A DNA stretch of 57,017 nt from Anaerolineae bacterium (GTDB taxonomy: Bacteria > Pseudomonadota > Alphaproteobacteria > DSM-16000 > Inquilinaceae), in assembly GCA_028285185.1 (NCBI GenBank), contig JANQQD010000396.1, positions 1 through 57,017 on the forward strand, given 5' to 3'. Shown in pieces: positions 44,234-53,021 of this stretch; positions within the stretch are counted from its first letter, which is position 1, and each line of letters begins with the position of its first letter. Under the pieces are notes generated by a model, which was not told the DNA's origin, did no database searches, and saw only the letters and a program-made list of their open reading frames with translations. The position numbers and the translations under genes were made by a program.

Positions 44234-44929
44234 ATGAGCCCGCCGCCCCTTCGCAAGCACACCGATGTCATGCGCGCCCTGCTGCCGCTCGCCGGCCGGG
44301 CCGTGGTGGAGGTCGGGTGCGGCGGCGGCGCGCTTTTGCGGTTCATGGCGCATCAGGGCGCGTCGCCGGCGATCGGCATCGATCCCAACAGACGCGTGCT
44401 GGCGCGCGCCCATACCGACGACCGCCAGGGCGAGGAGGTGTACGCCGCAGGCTTGGCCCAGGCGCTGCCGATCGGCGACGGCGCAATCGATGCCTTAGTC
44501 TACGCCAACTCGCTGCACCACGTGCCCGTCGAGGTCATGAGCCCCGCACTAGCCGAGGCCGCGCGCGTGCTCAAGCCCGGCGGCCAGCTCTATGTGACGG
44601 AGCCGATCGCCGAGGGGGATTATTTCGAACTCGTCCGCCCCGTCGAAGACGAGACCGAGGTGCGGCAGGCGGCACTCGACGCCCTGCACGCCGCTGCCGC
44701 GACCGCTGAGTTCACGCTCGCGCAGGAATTCGTCTATATCGCGCCGATCTCGGTGGCCGATTTCGCCGGCTTCCGCCAGCGCATGATCGACGCAGCACCG
44801 GAGCGGGCCGACCGCGTCGCCGCCCTAGAAGACAGCCTGAGGGCCGGCTTCGACGCCACAGCCGAAGCGCGTGACGGCGCCCACTGGTTCGAGCTGCCGA
44901 GCCGGCTGACCCTGCTGCAGCGCTGTTGA
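44234..44929 (+). CDS. SAM-dependent methyltransferase (class I)
   Basis: A 231-residue protein with the SAM-binding motif I VVEVGCGGGALLRFMAHQG (about 25-43), the acidic post-I residue in GIDPNRR, motif II-like DALVYANSLHHV and motif III LKPGGQLYVTEPI. This is the Methyltransf_11 pattern. The substrate is unknown. ATG 44234 is the first start in the frame consistent with the fold; the much longer open frame upstream runs antisense through DoxX. Divergent from the small secreted protein gene (159-bp spacer). The membrane-anchored small gene follows after 55 nt. Confidence 0.85.
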   Translation: MSPPPLRKHTDVMRALLPLAGRAVVEVGCGGGALLRFMAHQGASPAIGIDPNRRVLARAHTDDRQGEEVYAAGLAQALPIGDGAIDALVYANSLHHVPVEVMSPALAEAARVLKPGGQLYVTEPIAEGDYFELVRPVEDETEVRQAALDALHAAAATAEFTLAQEFVYIAPISVADFAGFRQRMIDAAPERADRVAALEDSLRAGFDATAEARDGAHWFELPSRLTLLQRC

Positions 44930-44984
44930 ACAGCGCTCCCCCTCCCCCCATCTGCTAAGTGTCGGAAAGAACTGTAAAGGGGGT

Positions 44985-45233
44985 ATGGAGATGCCGCCAC
45001 TGATCGGTCTGTTTGCCGCGGCCACGGTCGCCGGCATCGGCGCCACACTGGGCCACCGGCTGGCCAAGGATCACGTGATCCCGTGGATCGAGCGCCAGGC
45101 CAAGGCGGCCGAAGACGCCGCCGATCGCGTCTCCCGCTGGGCGGAAACCAACCGCCGCAAGGAATATGAAGAATTCGCCGATCCCGGCAACGGCGGCAAC
45201 GGCGACGCGCCGGCCGAGCAGCCGGCGACGTAA
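44985..45233 (+). CDS. Small single-span hypothetical protein
   Basis: An 82-residue protein: one N-terminal membrane span (about 4-24, PPLIGLFAAATVAGIGATLG), then an amphipathic helix rich in Ala, Glu, Arg and Lys and an acidic Gly/Asn-rich tail. AAAGGGGGT stands just before the ATG. It is probably anchored in the inner membrane with a cytoplasmic helix. No family recognised. It may be cotranscribed with the methyltransferase gene. Confidence 0.7.
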   Translation: MEMPPLIGLFAAATVAGIGATLGHRLAKDHVIPWIERQAKAAEDAADRVSRWAETNRRKEYEEFADPGNGGNGDAPAEQPAT

Positions 45234-45249
45234 TCCGTGATACCGCCGC

Positions 45250-45807
45250 TCAGGCGCCCGCTTCCGAGAGCCGGCGCTTGAGGCGGGCAATCAGGATCTT
45301 CGACAGCACGATCGCGGCGGTGAAGAGATAGAGGCCGGCATGGACCTCCACGCCGCTGATCACCGTCAGGTTCAGCGACGCCACGATCACCGCGATCACC
45401 AGCACGTCCAGCATCGACCATTTGGCCGTGGCGTCGAGAAACGCCATCAGCCGCATCGGCTGGCGGCGCTGAAGATCCGCGAACTGCCAGACCCACAGCG
45501 CCAGCAACAGCTTGGCCGTGGGGAACAGCACAGAGAACACCAAGAGCACCACAAACAGGAAGTACTGGTCGTCGTCCCACAGCACGCCCAGGCCCTCCCA
45601 GATCGAGACGCTGTCTTCGATCAGGGGGAAGGTCTCCACGGACAGGGTGGGCAACGCGATGCCGGCCGTTAGCATTCCCAGGGCCAGCAGCAAGGCCGGC
45701 GCCATGGTCCAGCGCAGACGCCGGCCGCTGCGCCCGGCCAGCGTGTCGGTCCGCGACCGCTGCCGTGGCGGCCGCCTGGGTCCGCGGGATCTGAGCCGAA
45801 ACCTCAT
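45250..45807 (-). CDS. PqiA-like membrane protein
   Basis: A 185-residue protein with one PqiA domain: four spans, with TMAPALLLALGMLTAGIALPTLSVETF, WEGLGVLWDDDQYFLFVVLLVFSVLFPTAKLLLALWVWQF and KWSMLDVLVIAVIVASLNLTVISGVEVHAGLYLFTAAIVLSKIL. It resembles half of E. coli PqiA, which works in an outer-membrane lipid homeostasis pathway, but no pqiB or pqiC is present. An Arg-rich N-terminal 30 residues are extra. The start ATG at 45807 overlaps the mccA stop (ATGA), so it is translationally coupled to a carboxylase subunit. The start is fixed by this overlap. Confidence 0.83.
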   Translation of the reverse strand: MRFRLRSRGPRRPPRQRSRTDTLAGRSGRRLRWTMAPALLLALGMLTAGIALPTLSVETFPLIEDSVSIWEGLGVLWDDDQYFLFVVLLVFSVLFPTAKLLLALWVWQFADLQRRQPMRLMAFLDATAKWSMLDVLVIAVIVASLNLTVISGVEVHAGLYLFTAAIVLSKILIARLKRRLSEAGA

Positions 45808-47804
45808 GCAGGCTGAAAGCCGATCAGCTCCACGCCTTCCTCCACCTGCTCGCCGGCCGTGAACGGCAGGCCGGTGACGGTGCCGTCGGTGGGGGCCACC
45901 ACGGTGTGCTCCATCTTCATGGCCTCCAAGACGATCATGGGCGTGCCCTTCTCCACCGCCTGGCCGGCCTCCACCAGCACGCCGACCACCTTGCCCGGCA
46001 TCGGCGCTGTCAGCCGACCGCCGGCCGCCTCCACCGCCTCGGCCTCGGCGACCGGGTCGACCAGCGACAGGCGATGCGTGCCGCCATGGGTCAGCACCGC
46101 CAGCTCCAGCCCGTGGCGCACGACGGCGGCGGGGCGGCGCACTCCGTCCAGGGCGGCATCCAGCCGGCCGTCCTCGCCGATCTCGGCCGTGGCGGACACC
46201 GTTCCGCCCGGCAGGTCCAGCCGATAGCTGGAGTCGCGCCGGTAGTGCACGACGACGGTGATCCGCTCGCCGGCATCGCGGAAGGTCAGGTGCTCCTGCG
46301 CCTCGTCGTTCAGCCGCCAGCCGTTGGCCAGATGCCAGGGCGAGTACGGATCGCCCGACTGCGGCGCCCGTTCCGCCGACCGGCGCCGCCGTTCCGCCAA
46401 CACGCCCAGGGTGGCCAGCGCCAGCGTCTCGTCGGACGCTGGTTGCGCGCGCGGCAGCAGGTCCGCGGCATGGCGGTCGATGAAGCGCGTGTCGAGATCC
46501 GCCGCGGCAAAGGCCGGATGCCGCGCGATCGCGCTCAGGAAATCGAGATTGCTGGCCACGCCCAGGATATGGCTTTCCTCCAGCGCCCGCCTGAGCCGTG
46601 CCACGGCCGCCGGCCGATCCCTGTCCCACACCACCAGCTTCGCGATCATGGGATCGTAGTGGATGCTGATGGCATCACCCCGGCGCACGCCCGTGTCCAC
46701 CCGCATGTGCAAGCTGTCGGCCGGCAGGCTCAGATGGCGCAGCACGCCGGTCGACGGCAGGAAGCTGCGGGCCGGGTCTTCGGCATAGAGCCGCGCCTCG
46801 ATCGCGTGCCCGTCGACCGCCAGCTGGTCCTGGGCAAAGGGCAGCCGCTCGCCCGACGCGATGCGCAGCTGCCACTCCACGAGGTCGAGCCCGGAGATGT
46901 ATTCCGTCACCGCATGCTCCACCTGCAAGCGCGTGTTCATCTCCATGAAATAGAATGCGCCGTCTTCATCCAGCAGGAACTCGCAGGTGCCGGCGTTGAC
47001 ATAGCCGATGGCGTTGGCCGCGGCGACGGCTGCCTCCCCCATGGCGCGACGGGTGGCGTGGTCCAGGCCCGGTGCCGGCGCCTCCTCCACCACCTTCTGG
47101 TGGCGCCGCTGAATGGAACAGTCGCGCTCGAACAGGTGCAGGCAGGTGCCGTGGGCGTCGGCCAGCACCTGGATCTCCACATGGCGCGGCCGGGCCAGAT
47201 ACTTCTCCACCAGCATGGTGGCGTCGCCGAACGCGGCCGTCGCCTCACGCCGGGCGCCGGCCAGCTGCTCGTCGAAGCCCGCCGCCGTCTCCACCACCCG
47301 CATGCCCTTGCCGCCGCCGCCGGCCGACGCCTTGATCAGCACGGGAAAGCCGATCGCCTCCGCCTCGGCGAACAACCGGCCGTCCGACTGGTCGTCGCCG
47401 TGATAGCCGGGTACCAGCGGCACACCGGCGGCGCCCAGCAGCGCCTTGGCGGCACTCTTGCCGCCCATGGCTTCGATGGCGGTGGGCGGTGGGCCCACGA
47501 AGGTGATGCCGGCCTCTGCACACGCTGCGGCGAACCCGGCATTCTCCGAAAGAAAGCCATAGCCCGGGTGCACCGCATCAGCCCCGGCCCGGCGCGCGAC
47601 CTCGATGATCCGGGCGCCGTTCAGGTAGCTTTCCGCCGCCGGCGGCGGGCCGATCAGATAGGCCTCGTCGGCCGCCTGCACATGCATGGCCCGCGCATCG
47701 GCCTCGGAATAGACGGCCACGGTCCGCAGGCCCATGCGCCGGGCCGTGCGCATCACGCGGCACGCAATCTCCCCCCGATTGGCGATCAGAAGCTTGGCGA
47801 CCAT
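45804..47804 (-). CDS. mccA: Methylcrotonyl-CoA carboxylase biotin-carrying alpha subunit
   Basis: A 666-residue subunit. The biotin carboxylase part (about 1-450) shows KLLIANRGEIACRVMRTAR, PGYGFLSEN, KASAGGGGKGMR (ATP loop), ERDCSIQRRHQKVVEEAPAP and MEMNTRLQVEH. The C-terminal biotinyl domain holds the biotin lysine in VLEAMKMEHT, 34 residues from the end. It carboxylates 3-methylcrotonyl-CoA with the beta subunit at 49445-51052; the methylglutaconyl-CoA hydratase gene next to it supports leucine degradation over propionyl- or acetyl-CoA carboxylase. Start 47804 (MVAKLLIANRG) matches the family; no clear RBS is seen. Confidence 0.9.
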   Translation of the reverse strand: MVAKLLIANRGEIACRVMRTARRMGLRTVAVYSEADARAMHVQAADEAYLIGPPPAAESYLNGARIIEVARRAGADAVHPGYGFLSENAGFAAACAEAGITFVGPPPTAIEAMGGKSAAKALLGAAGVPLVPGYHGDDQSDGRLFAEAEAIGFPVLIKASAGGGGKGMRVVETAAGFDEQLAGARREATAAFGDATMLVEKYLARPRHVEIQVLADAHGTCLHLFERDCSIQRRHQKVVEEAPAPGLDHATRRAMGEAAVAAANAIGYVNAGTCEFLLDEDGAFYFMEMNTRLQVEHAVTEYISGLDLVEWQLRIASGERLPFAQDQLAVDGHAIEARLYAEDPARSFLPSTGVLRHLSLPADSLHMRVDTGVRRGDAISIHYDPMIAKLVVWDRDRPAAVARLRRALEESHILGVASNLDFLSAIARHPAFAAADLDTRFIDRHAADLLPRAQPASDETLALATLGVLAERRRRSAERAPQSGDPYSPWHLANGWRLNDEAQEHLTFRDAGERITVVVHYRRDSSYRLDLPGGTVSATAEIGEDGRLDAALDGVRRPAAVVRHGLELAVLTHGGTHRLSLVDPVAEAEAVEAAGGRLTAPMPGKVVGVLVEAGQAVEKGTPMIVLEAMKMEHTVVAPTDGTVTGLPFTAGEQVEEGVELIGFQPA

Positions 47805-47909
47805 GGGAACCCGGCAACGAGTTGGCGAAGACGGCAACGGAACTGCAACGATAGCCGGGCACGTGCGGTCAAGCCAGGGCGACGATGGGCACCACCGGCG
47901 GCAGCACCG

Positions 47910-48716
47910 TCAGCCTGCGCCTGGTGCCGGATCGTCCTCCACCCAGGCCGGCTTGCGCCGTTCCAGAAAGGCGCTGACGCCCTCACGTCCCTCTTCACTG
48001 GCACGCACCCGGGCGATTCGAACAGCGGTGTCGTCCAGCACCTCTGCGGGCGTCCGGTCGGCGACCGCGGCGATCAGCGCCTTGGCCTCGGCCTGCGCCT
48101 GCGGCCCGCATTCCAGCAGGCGCCCCAGCACCTTTGCCAGCGCACCGTCCAGCATATGTTCGGGCACAACCTCGTGCACCAGCCCCAGGCGTTGCGCCTC
48201 CAGCGCGCTGAACCGCTCGGCCGACAGGAAGTATCGGCGCCCGGCGCGCACGCCGATCGCCTGCAGCACGAAGGGTGAGATGACGGCCGGGATCAGCCCC
48301 AGCTTGACTTCGCTCAGCGAGAACGCGGCGCCGTCGGCCGCGATCGCGATATCGCAGCAGGCGATCAACCCGACCCCACCGCCATAGGCCGGACCCTGCA
48401 CCAGCGCGACCGTGGGCTTGGGCAGGTCGTTCAGCACGTGCATCAACCGCGCCAGCGCCTTGGCGTCGGCCAAGTTCTCCGCCTCGCCATAGTCCGCCAT
48501 GCGCCGCATCCAGCCGAGATCGGCGCCGGCGGAAAAGCTCTTGCCGTTGGCCCGAAGCACGACCGCGCGCACCTCATCGTCGTCGCCGAGGCCTTTCAGC
48601 ACCTCGGTCAGCTCGGCGATGACGGCATCGTTGAAGGCATTGTGCACGGCCGGCCGGTTCAGCGTGACCGTACCGACGCCGCGGCTACGCCCCACCAGGA
48701 TCGCCTGTTCGCTCAC
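47910..48716 (-). CDS. liuC: Methylglutaconyl-CoA hydratase (enoyl-CoA hydratase family)
   Basis: A 268-residue crotonase. The stretch ANGKSFSAGADLGWMRRMADYGEAENLADA (about 57-86) is characteristic of methylglutaconyl-CoA hydratases, and QGPAYGGGVGLIACCDIAIA carries the oxyanion-hole glycine; the SEVKLGLIPAVISPFV block completes the active site. It hydrates 3-methylglutaconyl-CoA to HMG-CoA, the step after methylcrotonyl-CoA carboxylase. It lies 105 nt upstream of mccA on the same strand. isovaleryl-CoA dehydrogenase (liuA) and HMG-CoA lyase (liuE) genes are not visible in the window. Confidence 0.9.
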   Translation of the reverse strand: MSEQAILVGRSRGVGTVTLNRPAVHNAFNDAVIAELTEVLKGLGDDDEVRAVVLRANGKSFSAGADLGWMRRMADYGEAENLADAKALARLMHVLNDLPKPTVALVQGPAYGGGVGLIACCDIAIAADGAAFSLSEVKLGLIPAVISPFVLQAIGVRAGRRYFLSAERFSALEAQRLGLVHEVVPEHMLDGALAKVLGRLLECGPQAQAEAKALIAAVADRTPAEVLDDTAVRIARVRASEEGREGVSAFLERRKPAWVEDDPAPGAG

Positions 48717-48838
48717 GGATTGAACCTCCCCCCGGATCTTGGCGCACCGTCCTTACCCGGACCCACACGCGCCGTTATCCGCGGGATGGCCGTTAGCGCC
48801 AAGCAGAACCGACCGACCGCAGGGCCTGCAAAACGAAC

Positions 48839-48869
48839 GGCGCGCCGGACATCAACCGTCCGGCGCGCC
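48839..48869 (-). terminator. Strong hairpin, likely terminator of the Cys-rich small gene
   Basis: GGCGCGCCGGAC (48839-48850) and GTCCGGCGCGCC (48858-48869) form a perfect 12-bp stem with a 7-nt loop. On the minus strand it is followed by GTTCGTTTTGC, which fits a weak U-tract 38 nt after the stop codon of the gene at 48908-49111. Confidence 0.65.
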
Positions 48870-48907
48870 TTGCATGCTCAACTCGCTGTGGAAAGGGGGC
48901 AGCCCTC

Positions 48908-49111
48908 TTAGAATCGGGTCAACTGCACTGCGGGCATCTCGTCTTGGGTATCGGCGTCGCAGACTTCCGCGATCTCCAACAGCCGATCGGCCACGCAGGA
49001 CGGCCCATGCAGGCAACGCCCGTCGATGGAGAAGGTATCGCACTCGCTGCACAGATCAGCCGCATGCTGGCGCATGCAGCCGGCCAAGTTGCCATTGTCT
49101 TCGTACGCCAT
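48908..49111 (-). CDS. Small cysteine-rich protein
   Basis: A 67-residue protein, not recognised. It has six cysteines: one in NLAGCMRQ, a CSEC-type pair in DLCSECDTF, then GRCLHGPSC and AEVCDAD. The C-x2-C plus C-x5-C spacing resembles small zinc- or iron-sulfur-binding modules. It has no signal peptide and is acidic. ATG 49111 has GGGAG 7 nt upstream; the ATG at 49117 is too close to that site. Its own terminator (48839-48869) and a 333-bp upstream spacer make it a separate unit inserted between mccB and liuC. Confidence 0.6.
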   Translation of the reverse strand: MAYEDNGNLAGCMRQHAADLCSECDTFSIDGRCLHGPSCVADRLLEIAEVCDADTQDEMPAVQLTRF

Positions 49112-49444
49112 CGGCATACTCCCACCCCGGGGCTGCCAAGCCGCGGGGCCGTGCGGTCACTATGGGTGACCTGGTTTCACAGTCATCCGGCCATACGGTT
49201 CAAAAACCCTACACCGAGTATGTCTAAACCAGGCCATATCATCGTCTCGCATCATGCATCTCCCGCGTAAGACCATGATGAGCCAAGAAGCGGGAAATTG
49301 TGAGAAAGTGTAACCGCGAAATCGTTAGCCTTCTATAGAAGTCAAAGTACCGGTTAACTATCCGTTGAGACGAACGTGGTCCATATTGTCGCAATCGTTA
49401 CTCGCTGCACTGCACAAACGATCGCTCGCGCGGAAGAAAATCTG
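49112..49444. other. Gene-free spacer with dyads (333 bp)
   Basis: This stretch lies between mccB (stop at 49445) and the Cys-rich small gene, both on the minus strand, and is AT-richer than the flanks. CCTGGTTT (49170-49177) and AAACCAGG (49226-49233) are an 8-bp inverted pair 48 nt apart, and CTTCTATAGAAG (49330-49341) is a 12-bp palindrome. It presumably holds the promoter of the small gene. No ORF is supported. Confidence 0.45.
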
Positions 49445-51052
49445 TCACATCCTGAACACGCCGAACCGCGTCTCTGGGATCGGCGCGTTCAGCGCCGCCG
49501 AGAGGCCGAGGCCCAGCACCATGCGCGTGTCTGCCGGGTCGATCACGCCATCGTCCCACAGCCGGGCACTGGCGTAGTACGGATGCCCCTGGTGCTCGTA
49601 CTGCGCCAGCACCGGCGCCTTGAAGCGATCCTCGTCCTCCTTCGGCCAGGTCTTGCCGTCGGCTTCGATATTGTCGCGGCGCACCTGGGCCAGCACGTTG
49701 GCCGCCTGCTCGCCCCCCATCACCGAAATGCGCGCGTTCGGCCACATCCACAAGAATCGCGGATTGTAGGCGCGCCCGCACATGCCGTAATTGCCGGCCC
49801 CGAAACTGCCGCCGATCAGCACGGTCAGCTTCGGCACGGCAGCACAGGACACGGCGGTGACCATCTTCGCCCCATCCTTGGCGATGCCGCCGGCCTCGTA
49901 TTTCCGCCCCACCATGAAGCCGGTGATGTTTTGCAGGAACACCAGCGGAATGCGACGCTGGCTGCAGATCTCGATGAAATGTGCGCCCTTCAGCGCGCTC
50001 TCGCTGAACAGGATGCCGTTGTTGGCGACGATGCCGACCGGATAGCCGAAGATGCGCGCGAAGCCGGTAACCAGCGTGGTGCCGTAGAGCTGCTTGAACT
50101 CGTCGAACTCGCTGTCGTCGACGATGCGGGCGATCACCTCGCGCACGTCGAAGGGCTTGCGCAAATCTGTGCCGACGATGCCGTAGAGGTCTTCGATGGC
50201 ATGGCGCGGGTCCCGCGGCGGCTCGACGGTGCCGTCCAGCCGCTTAGGTCGGTTCAGGTTGGCGACGACGTGGCGGCAGATGGCGAGCGCGTGGGCGTCA
50301 TTCTGGGCATAGTGGTCGGTGACACCGCTGGTGCGCGAATGCACGTCGGCACCGCCCAGGTCCTCCGCCGACACAACTTCGCCCGTCGCTGCTTTCACCA
50401 GGGGCGGGCCACCGAGGAAGATCGTGCCCTGGCGGCGCACGATGATGCTCTCATCCGACATCGCCGGCACATAGGCGCCGCCCGCCGTGCAGGACCCCAT
50501 GACCACGGCGATCTGCGGAATGCCGGCCGCCGACAGCGTCGCCTGGTTGTAGAAGATGCGCCCGAAATGGTCGCGGTCGGGAAACACCTCGTCCTGGCGC
50601 GGCAGGTTGGCGCCACCGCTGTCCACCAGATAGATGCAGGGCAGCGCGTTCTCGCGCGCCACGTCCTGTGCCCGCAGGTGCTTCTTCACCGTCAGCGGAT
50701 AATAGGTGCCGCCCTTGACCGTGGCGTCGTTGGCCACCACCACGCATTCGCGCCCCGCCACGCGGCCGATGCCCGTGATGATACCGGCGGCCGGCACGTC
50801 GTCGTCATAGACTTCGTGCGCCGCCAGTTGTGACAGCTCAAGGAACGGCGCGCCCGGATCCAGCAGCGCGCGCACGCGCTCGCGCGGCAACAGCTTGCCG
50901 CGCGAGAGATGGCGGGACCGCGCCTTGTCGCCGCCGCCCAGCTTGATGCGCGCGACTTGTGCGCGCAGGTCGCCGACCAGCCCGCGCATGGCCTCGGCAT
51001 TCTCTCGGAACTGCGGGGATCGGAGGTCGACGGCGCTCTTGAGGATGGTCAT
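49445..51052 (-). CDS. mccB: Methylcrotonyl-CoA carboxylase beta (carboxyltransferase) subunit
   Basis: A 535-residue carboxyltransferase. Family segments are [121 protein letters not shown], and [29 protein letters not shown], all diagnostic for 3-methylcrotonyl-CoA carboxylase beta. It transfers carboxybiotin CO2 to 3-methylcrotonyl-CoA in leucine degradation. The partner alpha subunit is at 45804-47804. Divergent from the threonine-dehydratase-like gene. Confidence 0.93.
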   Translation of the reverse strand: MTILKSAVDLRSPQFRENAEAMRGLVGDLRAQVARIKLGGGDKARSRHLSRGKLLPRERVRALLDPGAPFLELSQLAAHEVYDDDVPAAGIITGIGRVAGRECVVVANDATVKGGTYYPLTVKKHLRAQDVARENALPCIYLVDSGGANLPRQDEVFPDRDHFGRIFYNQATLSAAGIPQIAVVMGSCTAGGAYVPAMSDESIIVRRQGTIFLGGPPLVKAATGEVVSAEDLGGADVHSRTSGVTDHYAQNDAHALAICRHVVANLNRPKRLDGTVEPPRDPRHAIEDLYGIVGTDLRKPFDVREVIARIVDDSEFDEFKQLYGTTLVTGFARIFGYPVGIVANNGILFSESALKGAHFIEICSQRRIPLVFLQNITGFMVGRKYEAGGIAKDGAKMVTAVSCAAVPKLTVLIGGSFGAGNYGMCGRAYNPRFLWMWPNARISVMGGEQAANVLAQVRRDNIEADGKTWPKEDEDRFKAPVLAQYEHQGHPYYASARLWDDGVIDPADTRMVLGLGLSAALNAPIPETRFGVFRM

Positions 51053-51165
51053 GGCGGAACGCTAGGGTCGCTGGGCATCGGGCCGAAACCATGCGCCGCG
51101 CCACGCCCCACGGCAAGAGTGTCCGTGACCGGCAGGCGCCGGCGGACGCCAGCGAAAGCACACCC

Positions 51166-52158
51166 ATGACCACTCTGCCCACCCTCGCCGAAATCGAAGC
51201 GGCCGCCGCGCTGATTGGCGGCAGCATCGCGCCGACGCCGCAATACTGCTGGCCGCTGATCAGCGAACGGGTGGGCACGGAGGTCTGGGTGAAGCACGAG
51301 AACCACACGCCGACCGGCGCGTTCAAGGTGCGCGGCGGGCTGGTCTATATGGACTGGCTGAAATCCGCGCGGCCGGACGTGGCCGGCGTGATCGCCGCCA
51401 CCCGCGGCAACCACGGCCAGTCGATCGCGTTCGCGGCGAAGCGCGCGAGCCTCGCCTGCGTCATCTGCGTGCCCCACGGCAACAGCGTGGAGAAGAACCA
51501 GGCCATGGCAGCCTTAGGCGCTGAGCTGATCGAGCACGGCCACGATTTCCAAGCATCTCTGGAGCACGCGATCAGCTTGGCGGACGCCCGCGGCCTCTAT
51601 GCCACACCGTCCTTCGATCCGCTCTTGGTGCGCGGTGTCGCCACCTACGGCTTGGAGTTCTTTCGCGCCGCGCCAGCGCTCGACATCGTCTATGTGCCCA
51701 TCGGCCTGGGCTCAGGCATCTGCGGCATGGCCGCAGCGCGCGAGGCACTCGGATTGACGACGGAGATCGTGGGCGTGGTCTCGGCCGAAGCGCCGGCCTA
51801 TTCGCAATCCTTCGCCGAACGACGTGCGGTCGACGCGCCGGTGACGACGGTATTGGCCGACGGCATGGCCTGCCGCACGCCGAACCCGGACGCGCTGGGC
51901 TTGATCCTGCGCCATGTCGCCCGCGTCGTCACCGTGACGGATGCCGAGATCGCCGCGGCCATGCGGGCCTACTTCAGCGACACCCACAATGTTGCCGAAG
52001 GGGCGGGTGCGGCCGGCCTCGCGGCAGCGTTGAAAGAGCGCGAGCGTGTTCGCGGCCGCCGCATTGGCTTGGTGCTGTGCGGCGGCAATGTCGACACGGA
52101 CGTCTTCGCCCGCGTGCTGCGCGCAGAGGTGCCAGTCGCAGAAATGGCGGCAGACTGA
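51166..52158 (+). CDS. Threonine dehydratase-like PLP enzyme
   Basis: A 330-residue fold-type II PLP enzyme. The Schiff-base lysine is in TPTGAFKVRGGL (about residue 50), followed by TRGNHGQSIAFAAKRA and the phosphate-binding loop GLGSGICGMAAAREA (about 183-197); the C-terminal LVLCGGNVD is conserved. It lacks the ACT-like regulatory domain of IlvA, so it resembles catabolic threonine/serine dehydratases and the EutB group of hydroxyectoine degradation. No other ectoine gene is in the window. ATG 51166 (MTTLPTLAEIEAA) gives the family N-terminus; the upstream frame to 51091 is not conserved. Confidence 0.85.
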   Translation: MTTLPTLAEIEAAAALIGGSIAPTPQYCWPLISERVGTEVWVKHENHTPTGAFKVRGGLVYMDWLKSARPDVAGVIAATRGNHGQSIAFAAKRASLACVICVPHGNSVEKNQAMAALGAELIEHGHDFQASLEHAISLADARGLYATPSFDPLLVRGVATYGLEFFRAAPALDIVYVPIGLGSGICGMAAAREALGLTTEIVGVVSAEAPAYSQSFAERRAVDAPVTTVLADGMACRTPNPDALGLILRHVARVVTVTDAEIAAAMRAYFSDTHNVAEGAGAAGLAAALKERERVRGRRIGLVLCGGNVDTDVFARVLRAEVPVAEMAAD

Positions 52159-52273
52159 CGCAACTTTGCCTGCTTAGTGTCGGATGCAACAAGAAAGCAG
52201 TGAATACGAAACATTTGCTGCATGTGCGAAAGAGTAGGCAAGATTTTCTCTATGTGATTTCTTGAAGAACGTG

Positions 52274-52279
52274 TATAAT
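52274..52279 (+). promoter_or_regulatory. Consensus -10 box before the PAS gene
   Basis: TATAAT stands in an AT-rich stretch (52190-52290); the sequence 17 bp upstream (TATGTG) is a poor -35. Transcription would begin near 52286, which supports ATG 52316 as the start and excludes the TTG at 52262. Confidence 0.4.
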
Positions 52280-52315
52280 CCTTCCCAACATTACGGGCAA
52301 AGAGCTTCGGTGGCG

Positions 52316-52813
52316 ATGCAATTTCTGACCGAGCGGCAGCCCTGGCGGTGGACCGTCGAATTCGGCGTATCCCCGCAGTTTGACGATACGCTGGATCTGA
52401 TAGCGCTCTGGCGTACCGCCCGACATGGTGGGCTGCCTCGCCGACAGGACATGAACGCACGGGCCCTGGGCCCGTACCTGAAGAATGTCTTCACGGTGGC
52501 CTTCGACCCCAAGGCCGGCGACTACATCTATCGCACCATCGGCTCAGCGATCGTCTCGGCCTTCGGTGTGGACGCGTTCCGCGTGCCGGTCGGCAGCCTC
52601 TTCGCCGATCCGCAGGACGCGGCGGGTGCGCGCACGCTCTACAAATACGTGCTCCGCCGCCGCCGCCCCATGGTCGCGTCCGGCCACGTCCAGGGCCTGG
52701 GCGGCGCCTGGGCCACCTTCGAGGCGGTGCACCTGCCGCTGCGCGAACCCCAGGTCGGCGGCATGATACTGGGCGGCCTGTTCTTCGTCGACGCCATCGA
52801 CGACGGGCAGTAG
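52316..52813 (+). CDS. PAS domain protein (PAS_5 type)
   Basis: A 165-residue single-domain protein of the alphaproteobacterial PAS_5 family: DTLDLIALWRTARHGGLPRRQDMNARALGPYLKNVFTVAF (about 22-61), DYIYRTIGSAIVSAFG (about 67-82), then RRRPMVASGHVQGLGGAWATFEAVHLPLREP and a final hydrophobic strand GMILGGLFFV. There is no output domain, so it may sense a ligand and bind a partner. The family role is unknown. It is monocistronic, 157 bp after the dehydratase-like gene. Confidence 0.82.
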   Translation: MQFLTERQPWRWTVEFGVSPQFDDTLDLIALWRTARHGGLPRRQDMNARALGPYLKNVFTVAFDPKAGDYIYRTIGSAIVSAFGVDAFRVPVGSLFADPQDAAGARTLYKYVLRRRRPMVASGHVQGLGGAWATFEAVHLPLREPQVGGMILGGLFFVDAIDDGQ

Positions 52814-53021
52814 ATCAGTGGCCTCTACGCAAGTCGTGGAATAAGAGGCGGGGTCAGGTCTTTCATTGGTATATCGCGTCAATGGAGCCGGTGTTGTCGA
52901 ACGAAGCAGGTCGACGATGCGCCTGCCAATCAGCAATCGATGTGGCCGCGCAAGACGCGACCCGGGGACTCCGAGGCGCCAGACTCCGCTCCCTGTCCTG
53001 CGTTTCAGGCTCCATCGCCTC

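Noticed and set aside
45906-48278. 790-residue open frame on the plus strand
   Set aside because: Antisense to mccA and liuC; same composition as other shadow frames.
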